From NCBI GenBank assembly GCA_023258355.1, contig JALQZL010000097.1:1-5668 (forward strand): a stretch of 5,668 nt of DNA, read 5' to 3'. Positions 1-5,668 of this stretch are shown here, piece after piece. Both the position numbers and the translations under genes were made by a program. Under the pieces are notes generated by a model. It was not told the DNA's origin and searched no databases. It saw only the letters and a list, made by a program, of their open reading frames with translations. Each line of letters begins with the position of its first letter. The first letter of the stretch is position 1. This DNA comes from Wenzhouxiangellaceae bacterium. Lineage in GTDB: Bacteria; Pseudomonadota; Gammaproteobacteria; Xanthomonadales; Wenzhouxiangellaceae.

Positions 1-762
1 TACACTGCACAGTCGGTCGCGCTCACACGCTTTGGGCAGATGCAAGGCAACTACATCAGTACAGGGACTGATCCCACTCAGCTGACAGTGACCCCAGAGC
101 GATCAGAGGATCTGGGAGAGGCAGCGCTCCTTTGGACTCAAAGCGATGTGGGTGACTCATCTAACCTGAGACAATTCCGAATCGCGGCGCGTGGAACGGG
201 CGCCGGCGTAACGGGTATCTTCGCCCCACTGCTCAACGGTCAACTCACCACACGGGTCTGTCCGTTGACTTGGCAGCTGGCCGCAAACGAGTCAACCTCT
301 GGGATTTTGCAAGCCAGCACTGACCAAAGTGGGTGCGTGTTTCAATCCAATGGGGCCTCAGTGGCGTTGCATAAAGAAATTGTGTTTGATGGAGATTTCA
401 TCACGGTGGCGGATCGTATCGATGGGCCAGACATGCCAGCGTCAAGCACCATGATTACCCAATTTGTTCGCTTGAAATCAGCGAGCGCTCGGGTCGCCCG
501 TCTCGATGTAGACCAATGGCGCATGGCTGTTGAATTTGAAATGCCAGCTGACGGTCAAAGGCGTCAGCCAACCGATGCCGCGGGTATGGACTTAGGGGTG
601 GGCATTTCACTGCGACTCCAAACAATGGATAGCGAGCCTCAGTGGCGCCTCGTGGTCTCTGATAAAGACAGCTCAGAGATAATCGGTCAGGCTTGGGCTG
701 ACTGGAATGCCCAACGCATTGGCTGGGCGAATGAGAAGCTTCAGGTTGAGATCGTACTCTAA
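1..762 (+). CDS. Unrecognised protein, 3' part only (5' end outside window)
   Basis: I do not recognise this protein. The reading frame is open from the first base to a TAA at 760-762, giving 253 visible residues. The first in-frame ATG, at position 40, has open frame before it and no clear ribosome binding site, so the true start probably lies upstream. The visible part has no transmembrane segment, nucleotide-binding loop or helix-turn-helix. It is rich in Ser, Thr, Gln, Asp and Ala, with regularly spaced Trp residues and alternating hydrophobic stretches near the C-terminus (WRMAVEFEM, LGVGISLRLQ, WRLVVSD), which suggests a beta-rich fold. It has only two cysteines, 25 residues apart (codons at 259-261 and 334-336), which could form a disulfide if the protein is exported. 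A secreted or surface role, such as a minor-pilin-like protein, is only a guess. It is the only plus-strand gene and converges with folE2. Confidence 0.72.
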   Translation, partial: YTAQSVALTRFGQMQGNYISTGTDPTQLTVTPERSEDLGEAALLWTQSDVGDSSNLRQFRIAARGTGAGVTGIFAPLLNGQLTTRVCPLTWQLAANESTSGILQASTDQSGCVFQSNGASVALHKEIVFDGDFITVADRIDGPDMPASSTMITQFVRLKSASARVARLDVDQWRMAVEFEMPADGQRRQPTDAAGMDLGVGISLRLQTMDSEPQWRLVVSDKDSSEIIGQAWADWNAQRIGWANEKLQVEIVL

Positions 763-1734
763 CTAGATCTTCCAGCCAGATGGATGGCCATCAATAGGCT
801 TGTAGCCGAGCTCGACGCCTTTGGTCACGATGGCAACGGCGTCATGCGGATGAAGGCTTTCAAAATGGCGGCATCGCGCCCAGAAATCTGAAATACTGGA
901 CTCGCTGGCCAAGACAGTTTGCAGGCGTCTGGCTGAATCCTCGACAAACATCAAATTCTGACCATTCAATAGCGCAAAGGCTTGTTCGTCCTCGCGTTTG
1001 ACAGCTGCCTGAACTGGGGTTTTCAATGTATCCTCAATTAGGTTGATATAGTGATCGAACTCGAAGCCTTTCACTGAATCATCGAGTTTCAAACGGATAT
1101 CAGCGGAGGATCGTTGGCTATGCGGTGTCGCCACAATACCACTCTCTGTGCCGAGCCAATCGTAGACGGCCTGATAATCTAGCGTATGGCCAGCATCGAA
1201 ATCTGTCTCGAACTGCTTTTGTATCAATTGGCGAGACAATGCCGCAGAGCACGGGCAAGTACTTGAGTAGATCACTTGAAAGGACATCTCAAAATCGCAG
1301 GCCCCATTGCGGTAAGTGGCAATAATGCTAAATGGATACTTTTTCCAGCCACTGTTGGCACTGACCAACGAATCGCGTCTAACCAAATAATCGAAATTTA
1401 GTCGAACCAAAGCCTGATTACTCAAGTCTTCATGAGAAGCCAAAAAATCATCGAGGACTTCTTTCAAGACAGCAGGACTGACGGTTTGTCGAGATAATCT
1501 CTGGTCTAGGTGAAGATACAGCCGCGACATATGAATGCCTCGCTTGTCCGGCTGCGCGAGGTCAACAAAAGCATTTACGGTGGCATGGGTAGAAAACTCT
1601 TTGCCATCAGCATGCGCGACCCGAATGGGAAGCTCAATGTCATTCATCCCAACCCAATCGAGGGTCCCAGCCACTTTTACCTCAGCGTGACTCGCCACAT
1701 CGGGCATTTGGATTACTTTAGAGTTCTTTGACAT
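763..1734 (-). CDS. folE2: GTP cyclohydrolase IB (FolE2), GTP to 7,8-dihydroneopterin triphosphate
   Basis: FolE2 catalyses the first step of tetrahydrofolate synthesis in the cytoplasm, converting GTP to 7,8-dihydroneopterin triphosphate. The product can also feed queuosine synthesis. The family is a tunnelling-fold enzyme distinct from the strictly zinc-dependent FolE. Recognisable signatures in the 323-residue product are RGIHMSRL at about 65-72, STCPCS at about 158-163 carrying the conserved active-site/metal cysteine, PHSQRS at 204-209, and LLNGQNLMFVEDSARRLQ near 256-272. Length suits the family. The frame can be extended upstream to a GTG at 1791, but those 19 residues would be read from inside tRNA-Pro. 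The ATG at 1734 is therefore chosen, and it has AGGA 6 nt before it. The gene begins 20 nt after the tRNA CCA end with no terminator between, so it may share the tRNA's transcript. Its TAG stop at 763-765 directly abuts the stop of the convergent gene. No Zur-like operator was seen upstream. Confidence 0.95.
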   Translation of the reverse strand: MSKNSKVIQMPDVASHAEVKVAGTLDWVGMNDIELPIRVAHADGKEFSTHATVNAFVDLAQPDKRGIHMSRLYLHLDQRLSRQTVSPAVLKEVLDDFLASHEDLSNQALVRLNFDYLVRRDSLVSANSGWKKYPFSIIATYRNGACDFEMSFQVIYSSTCPCSAALSRQLIQKQFETDFDAGHTLDYQAVYDWLGTESGIVATPHSQRSSADIRLKLDDSVKGFEFDHYINLIEDTLKTPVQAAVKREDEQAFALLNGQNLMFVEDSARRLQTVLASESSISDFWARCRHFESLHPHDAVAIVTKGVELGYKPIDGHPSGWKI

Positions 1735-1740
1735 GCTAGG

Positions 1741-1744
1741 TCCT
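1741..1744 (-). promoter_or_regulatory. Shine-Dalgarno site of folE2
   Basis: AGGA lies 6 nt upstream of the ATG at 1732-1734. It is the best ribosome binding site in the tRNA-folE2 spacer and decides the start against the longer GTG frame that runs into the tRNA. Confidence 0.7.
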
Positions 1745-1754
1745 GTGTTTTGAA

Positions 1755-1831
1755 TGGTCGGAGCGGGGAGATTCGAACTCCCGACCCCCACAACCCCATT
1801 GTGGTGCGCTACCAGGCTGCGCTACGCTCCG
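1755..1831 (-). tRNA. tRNA-Pro, anticodon GGG
   Basis: The 77-nt minus-strand sequence folds as a standard cloverleaf. The 7-bp acceptor stem pairs CGGAGCG (5' end at 1831) with CGCTCCG, followed by discriminator A and an encoded CCA at 1755-1757. The D arm has GCGC stem strands around a CCTGGTA-type loop. The anticodon stem pairs CCACA with TGTGG around the loop ATGGGGT, placing anticodon GGG at 1795-1797, which decodes CCC/CCU. The T arm contains TTCGAAT. C1:G72, A73, G35 and G36 are the known proline identity elements of bacterial tRNA-Pro. The tRNA sits between the MerR-like gene (76 nt upstream) and folE2 (20 nt downstream). No terminator hairpin with a T-run is visible on either side, so release of its 3' end from a longer transcript by processing seems likely. 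Confidence 0.98.
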
Positions 1832-1907
1832 AAACTTTAGGCTAAACAGTGTACCAACTTGCCAGACATCAAAGGATCAATTCCCCTACTCAAAGCCAGC
1901 CATTCAT

Positions 1908-2264
1908 TTATCGCCTCAGAAGCTGAAGAATCTCTTCCAGTTCAACGCGCAGTTGGCGGGTAACTTGTTGGGTGCGAGTTAAATCAGTCTGTGCTGAATC
2001 ACCTTCCAGTTGCTGTCGCGCACCGACGATCGTAAAGCCCTGCTCGTGCAGGAGGCTGCGGATCTGACGAATCATGATCACATCATGGCGCTGATAATAG
2101 CGACGGTTGCCCCGACGTTTGACAGGCTTTAACTGAGGGAACTCCTGCTCCCAATAACGTAACACGTGCGGCTTGACAGCGCACAATTCACTGACTTCAC
2201 CAATGGTGAAGTAACGTTTGGCCGGAATGGCCGGCAGTTCTTGATTACTTCTTCGGTCCAGCAT
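1908..2264 (-). CDS. MerR-family transcriptional regulator (small, downstream of ihfA)
   Basis: This is a 118-residue DNA-binding protein. The winged helix-turn-helix occupies about residues 17-62: RYFTIGEVSELCAVKPHVLRYWE forms the helix-turn-helix, and VKRRGNRRYY forms the wing with the arginines and tyrosines typical of MerR proteins. A helical tail at about 96-117 (QVTRQLRVELEEILQLLRR) could form the antiparallel dimerisation coiled coil. There is no C-terminal effector domain and only one cysteine (Cys28), so a metal or thiol sensor of the MerR/SoxR type is unlikely. The frame opens further upstream to a TTG at 2273. I prefer the ATG at 2264 because homologues next to ihfA, as I recall them, begin with ML and have this length. 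GAGG at 2268-2271 is only 3 nt from that ATG, so the start is somewhat uncertain. The first 20 nt overlap ihfA, which implies translational coupling. Target genes are not known to me. Confidence 0.92.
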   Translation of the reverse strand: MLDRRSNQELPAIPAKRYFTIGEVSELCAVKPHVLRYWEQEFPQLKPVKRRGNRRYYQRHDVIMIRQIRSLLHEQGFTIVGARQQLEGDSAQTDLTRTQQVTRQLRVELEEILQLLRR

Positions 2265-2544
2265 ATGCCTCAACTCGTGCTCGTAGCTTCTGACCAGGTT
2301 TGAACGTCACGACCCGACGCGCTGAGATCGGAATCTCTTCTCCTGTCTTTGGATTGCGACCTGGGCGTTCGTTTTTGTCACGAAGCTGAAAATTACCAAA
2401 TCCAGACAACTTAACCTGCTCCCCTGCCTCCAGTGCCTCGGCGATTGTCTCAAACCAAGCATCCACAAAATCCTTGGCTTCTCGTTTGTTCAGACCCACC
2501 TGATCAAAGAGCATTGACGCCAATTCGGCTTTGGTTAATGTCAT
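2245..2544 (-). CDS. ihfA: Integration host factor subunit alpha
   Basis: IhfA forms a heterodimer with IhfB (encoded elsewhere) that binds the DNA minor groove and bends it sharply. It acts in nucleoid organisation, transcription, recombination and replication. The product is 99 residues, the same as E. coli IhfA, and very similar throughout. An alpha-helical body covers about 1-45, then VKLSGFGNF at 44-52 starts the beta saddle, and the DNA-embracing arm holds RPGRNPKTG at 60-68. Pro65 in the arm is the residue that intercalates between base pairs. RRVVTF follows at 76-81 and the C-terminal helix at about 84-95. The ATG is preceded by AGAGGG 8 nt upstream, located in the last codons of pheT. 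Only 5 nt separate the pheT stop from this ATG, as expected for the pheST-ihfA operon of gammaproteobacteria. The 3' end overlaps the MerR-like gene by 20 nt. Confidence 0.98.
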   Translation of the reverse strand: MTLTKAELASMLFDQVGLNKREAKDFVDAWFETIAEALEAGEQVKLSGFGNFQLRDKNERPGRNPKTGEEIPISARRVVTFKPGQKLRARVEAYAGPKK

Positions 2545-2549
2545 CTGTC

Positions 2550-4922
2550 TTACCCTCTTAATTTTGCACCGAATGCCGATTCGAGCTGTGATAAAACTTG
2601 CTTGGTCACTGATTCGACATCCTGATCTACTAGAGTGCGTGAATTGTCACGAATAATCAAGCCTATACCCAAACTTTTGAACCCTTTTTCAATACCATCT
2701 CCCCGGTACAGGTCGAAAATGACCGTCTCCTCGAGCAAATTACCTGCGGCTTGCTCGATCACTTGGACCAATTCGCCAGCACTGATCTTCTCGGGAAGGA
2801 CAACAGCGAAATCACGCCTAGAGGCCTGATAACGTGATATCGGCTGGTACTGGGGCAAGCGACGCTGGCTGAGCAGGTCCAGGCGCATTTCACATATCAT
2901 CACGCCTCGTTTCAGCCCAAACTGCTCGGCAATTGTTGGGTGGAGTTGGCCAATGCATCCAACGTTCTGGCCAAATAAGACAATCTCAGCACTTTGTGCG
3001 GGATGCAGCCACGGATGTGCTGGTGTTGCCTGGTAAGAAAGAGTGCCCAACTGAAATTGAGTGGCTACTCGCTCGATCTCATCTTTGATATCGTAGAAAT
3101 CAATCATGTCTTTGGGGGCATCAAAGTGCTCTTGCCATCTATGCCCCATCATCACCAGTCCAAGATGGTGGCTCTCGGACTGCGGTTCATAGCAATGACC
3201 GATCTCAAACAACCTTTGATCATGATGCCCATAGCGCATGTTTCTAGCCAAAATGCTCACCAGGCCAGGCATCAGCGACGGCCGCATCAGCGCTTGTTCC
3301 TGACTCAAGGGGTTCGCAAGCTCAATGCCTGTGAGCCGTGCACCATCTGGCTTGAGCGTATCTTTTGGAATAAAACTCCACCCCATAACCTCTTGGAAGC
3401 CGCGGCCAATCAAATGTTGACGCGCCTCAGATTCCCCAAAGGAAGCTTCAGGAGGTGCGCTGAGCGTCAACTCACCGCTGGGGGGATGGGAGGGAAGCTG
3501 ATCATAGCCAATCACCCGCGCCACCTCCTCAATGAGGTCCACGGCTTCATTAATATCTCTTCGTGCGCTAGGCGCCACAGCAGTGATCAACCCCTCAGCA
3601 GGCCTGTCGACCTCCATTCCCAGGGCGCCCAGCGCCTTGGCTATGTCATCTGCCGACAGGTCAGTACCTAACATGGCATTGACTTGTTTAACCTCCAAGG
3701 CCACGGGTTTGTTTGCCGGCAGCGATGAGTCAATATACTCAGATATTGGGCCGGGGTTACCCCCTGCAATTTCTAGGATGAGAGCCGTTGCCCGCTCAAT
3801 AGCAAGACGCTGGAGGGCTGGATCGACGCCTCGCTCAAAACGGTGCGATGATTCTGTACTCAAGCCAAACCGCCGCGCACGTCCGGCAATCGTGGCTGGA
3901 TTGAACCAAGCCGATTCGAGCACTATGGTCTCAGTCGATGCGGTGACACCTGACCCCAACCCCCCCATGACACCAGCAAGTGCGAGAACTTGAGACTGAT
4001 CGGCAATGACGAGGCACTCTGAGTCCAGATCGATTGATTGGCCATCAAGAAGCGATAAGGTCTCCCCCTGATTTGCACGACGCACACAGATGGGTCCGCT
4101 GAGCGCACTCAGGTCGAAAGCGTGCATGGGCTGGCCCAGCTCAAGCAGCACATAATTGGTGACATCAACGACGGGGCTAATGGGTCGAATGCCTGCGCGT
4201 CTTAAGCGCTCTTGCATCCACACCGGGGTTGCAACAGAAGTATCTACCTTCTCAATCACTCGCAACAAATAGGCGGGACAATCATTTGGTGCGTCAACGC
4301 AAGCGTCAACGCATTGTTGCGTGATGGGGTCGACTGACTGAATGGTGGGTGCTTTGAAAGTGGCCCCTGTCAGGGCGGCCACTTCTCTGGCGATGCCTCG
4401 CATTGATAAACAATCTGAGCGATTCGGCGTGAGATCAATATCAAACACCACATCATTAAGGTTCAGGTAGTCCACCAAAGAGACGCCGACAGGCGCATCA
4501 TCTGGCAAAGCCATCAGGCCAGCAGCAGCATCTGCCCCCTCCCCCAGTCCCAACTCAACCGCCGAACAGAGCATGCCCTCTGATGCCACACCACGCAGCT
4601 TGGCAGGCTTTATTTTCATCCCATTGGGCATGGTGGTCCCGAGCGTTGCCAAGGGCGCCTTCAAACCTGGTTTGGCATTGGGCGCACCACAGACAACGGT
4701 CCTCTCGGCTGAATCGCCGGCGACCTGACAAATTCTCAAGCGATCCGCATCTGGATGAGGTTCGGCAGACAGAATTTCCGCCACCACAATCCCTTTCAAG
4801 CCATCACCCAAAGCAATGACTTCATCCACTTCCAAGCCACCCATGGTCAGCGTCTCTGCGATGGTCTCATGGGGACAGTCGATGCTGACCCATTCTCTTA
4901 GCCAGTTGAGGGATACTTTCAT
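2550..4922 (-). CDS. pheT: Phenylalanyl-tRNA synthetase beta subunit
   Basis: PheT is the large subunit of the cytoplasmic (alpha-beta)2 phenylalanyl-tRNA synthetase. It binds tRNA-Phe and removes mischarged tyrosine, while the alpha subunit carries the aminoacylation site. The product has 790 residues; E. coli PheT has 795. It begins with MKVSLNWLREW and contains, in order, an OB-fold tRNA-binding domain at about 40-150 (HPDADRLRICQV), the B3/B4 editing domain at about 210-390, the B5 domain at about 400-480, the catalytic-like core at about 485-690, and the C-terminal ferredoxin-like anticodon-binding domain at about 695-790 (RYQASRRDFAVV, DLYRGDGIEKGFKSLG). Editing-site features appear intact: QPMHAFD with His267, VMGG near 318-321, VLES with Glu336, and RFERGVDP at 361-368. 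A 12-bp tandem duplication gives CVDACVDA at 204-211. Start ATG is 11 nt after the pheS stop. Confidence 0.98.
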   Translation of the reverse strand: MKVSLNWLREWVSIDCPHETIAETLTMGGLEVDEVIALGDGLKGIVVAEILSAEPHPDADRLRICQVAGDSAERTVVCGAPNAKPGLKAPLATLGTTMPNGMKIKPAKLRGVASEGMLCSAVELGLGEGADAAAGLMALPDDAPVGVSLVDYLNLNDVVFDIDLTPNRSDCLSMRGIAREVAALTGATFKAPTIQSVDPITQQCVDACVDAPNDCPAYLLRVIEKVDTSVATPVWMQERLRRAGIRPISPVVDVTNYVLLELGQPMHAFDLSALSGPICVRRANQGETLSLLDGQSIDLDSECLVIADQSQVLALAGVMGGLGSGVTASTETIVLESAWFNPATIAGRARRFGLSTESSHRFERGVDPALQRLAIERATALILEIAGGNPGPISEYIDSSLPANKPVALEVKQVNAMLGTDLSADDIAKALGALGMEVDRPAEGLITAVAPSARRDINEAVDLIEEVARVIGYDQLPSHPPSGELTLSAPPEASFGESEARQHLIGRGFQEVMGWSFIPKDTLKPDGARLTGIELANPLSQEQALMRPSLMPGLVSILARNMRYGHHDQRLFEIGHCYEPQSESHHLGLVMMGHRWQEHFDAPKDMIDFYDIKDEIERVATQFQLGTLSYQATPAHPWLHPAQSAEIVLFGQNVGCIGQLHPTIAEQFGLKRGVMICEMRLDLLSQRRLPQYQPISRYQASRRDFAVVLPEKISAGELVQVIEQAAGNLLEETVIFDLYRGDGIEKGFKSLGIGLIIRDNSRTLVDQDVESVTKQVLSQLESAFGAKLRG
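2553..2558 (-). promoter_or_regulatory. Shine-Dalgarno site of ihfA
   Basis: AGAGGG lies 8 nt before the ihfA ATG, embedded in the last sense codons of pheT. Ribosomes finishing pheT would pass over it, consistent with coupled translation of the two genes. Confidence 0.75.
4291..4314. repeat. Two tandem copies of a 12-bp unit inside pheT
   Basis: On the plus strand, GCGTCAACGCAA at 4291-4302 is followed directly by GCGTCAACGCAT at 4303-4314, with 11 of 12 bases identical. The repeat keeps the reading frame and encodes CVDACVDA (PheT residues 204-211), in the variable linker before the editing domain. It looks like a recent slippage duplication that is tolerated in a loop. Confidence 0.85.
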
Positions 4923-4933
4923 GACACCACCGC

Positions 4934-5668
4934 CTACCTAAATTGCCTCAGAAAGGCCAAGTCGTTGTCGTAGAACATGCGAAGATCATTGACTTGGTAA
5001 CGAAGCATAGCGAATCGCTCAACTCCCAAGCCGAAGGCATACCCTGAATACTCTTCAGGATCGATACCGCATTCTTTGAGGACATTTGGATGAACCATGC
5101 CGCAACCCAAAACCTCGAGCCAACCCGACGGGTTGCCATGTTCATCATGCCAGCGGACATCGACCTCGGCTGAGGGCTCGGTAAACGGGAAGTAGGAGGG
5201 TCGAAGTCTAATCTCGAGTGATTCTTCGAAGAACGCGTTCACAAACTCGTGAAGCAGCCCTTTTAAGTCGGCGAAGGAAATATTGCGATCCACAACCAGC
5301 CCCTCGACCTGATGAAACTGAGGTGTGTGCGTTTGGTCTGAGTCTGCTCTGAACACCCGGCCTGGCGCAATAATGCGAACTGGGGGCTTTTGCTCTTGAA
5401 GTACCCGAATCTGCACAGGTGAAGTGTGCGTTCTTAGAAGCCGGCCATCCTCAAAGTAAAAAGTGTCGTGCATCGCACGCGCTGGATGATGCTCAGGAAA
5501 ATTAAGCGCCTCGAAGTTGTAGTAGTCTGTCTCAATCTCGGGACCTGTTGCCACTTGGAATCCCAGCCGTGTAAACAGCCCTGTGATACGGTCAAGCGTG
5601 CGGGAGACTGGGTGGGGTCCGCCTTTAGGCGTCCCACGCCCTGGTAAGGTCACATCAATGCGGTCTCG
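4934..5668 (-). CDS. pheS: Phenylalanyl-tRNA synthetase alpha subunit, N-terminus outside window
   Basis: PheS is the catalytic subunit of phenylalanyl-tRNA synthetase, a class II enzyme that activates phenylalanine and charges tRNA-Phe with PheT. The 244 visible residues cover the catalytic domain. The missing N-terminal part, roughly 80-90 residues by comparison with the 327-residue E. coli protein, would hold the tRNA-binding coiled coil. Seen here are IDVTLPGRG near the edge, HHPARAMHDTF (about 60-70 of the visible part), HTSPVQIR, motif 2 (RIIAPGRVFRADSDQTHTP, about 98-116), FTEPSAEVDV, LEVLGCGMVHPNVL, and motif 3 (GLGVERFAMLRY, about 213-224). The alanine in YSGYAFGLG matches E. coli Ala294, which helps set the size of the amino-acid pocket. 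The frame stays open to the window edge, so the GTG at 5653 is an internal valine codon and not the start. The TAG stop at 4934-4936 is 11 nt before pheT. Confidence 0.97.
   Translation of the reverse strand, partial: RDRIDVTLPGRGTPKGGPHPVSRTLDRITGLFTRLGFQVATGPEIETDYYNFEALNFPEHHPARAMHDTFYFEDGRLLRTHTSPVQIRVLQEQKPPVRIIAPGRVFRADSDQTHTPQFHQVEGLVVDRNISFADLKGLLHEFVNAFFEESLEIRLRPSYFPFTEPSAEVDVRWHDEHGNPSGWLEVLGCGMVHPNVLKECGIDPEEYSGYAFGLGVERFAMLRYQVNDLRMFYDNDLAFLRQFR

Noticed and set aside
709..728. Inverted repeat GCCCA...TGGGC near the 3' end of the left-edge gene, considered as a folE2 terminator
   Set aside because: The stem is only about 5 bp with a 10-nt loop and no T-run follows on either strand, so it is probably chance within coding DNA.
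1735..1791. Longer folE2 start at a GTG inside the tRNA, adding 19 residues
   Set aside because: The extension is read from the 3' half of tRNA-Pro and the spacer. The ATG at 1734 has a proper ribosome binding site and gives the expected family length.
1842..1853. Possible tRNA promoter -10 box (TACACT on the minus strand at 1848-1853)
   Set aside because: No acceptable -35 box is found at 16-18 nt spacing, and the match to TATAAT is only four of six. It is too weak to annotate.
2638..2651. Inverted repeat CGTGA-ATTG-TCACG near the pheT 3' end, considered as an operator for ihfA
   Set aside because: It encodes the conserved IRDNSRTL segment of PheT, is short, and is not paired with a convincing promoter. 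No good IHF consensus site was found in the window either.
2994..3993. Two long plus-strand open frames (2994-3671 and 3532-3993) opposite pheT
   Set aside because: They lie antisense to a well-conserved synthetase gene, overlap each other and show no family-like composition. They are shadows of pheT codon usage.

Overview
This window looks like a chromosomal stretch from a gammaproteobacterium. The minus strand carries pheS-pheT-ihfA followed by a small MerR-family gene, an order I recall from Pseudomonas and relatives. IhfA is close to the E. coli protein along its whole length, and the proline tRNA is the GGG-anticodon type with the proteobacterial C1:G72/A73 acceptor end and an encoded CCA. 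Genus cannot be decided from the sequence alone.

Layout, in minus-strand transcription order from the right edge: pheS (5' end cut off by the window edge), an 11-nt gap, pheT (complete), a 5-nt gap, ihfA, a 20-nt overlap with the MerR-like gene, 76 nt without a recognisable terminator, tRNA-Pro(GGG), 20 nt, then folE2 (GTP cyclohydrolase IB). On the plus strand at the left edge is the 3' part of an unrecognised gene. It converges on folE2 so tightly that the two stop codons abut with no base between them.

Functionally, most of the window serves translation: both subunits of phenylalanyl-tRNA synthetase and one proline tRNA. IHF alpha is the architectural DNA-bending subunit that is classically cotranscribed with pheST. 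The MerR-like protein is a conserved but poorly understood passenger of this operon. FolE2 starts folate (and, where present, queuosine) synthesis and is not obviously linked to the rest except by position directly behind the tRNA.

I do not see a convincing undescribed multi-gene system, mobile element, CRISPR array or phage feature. The parts most worth a second look are the unrecognised left-edge protein, the tRNA-folE2 arrangement, the zero-gap convergent junction, and the MerR-like gene that overlaps ihfA.
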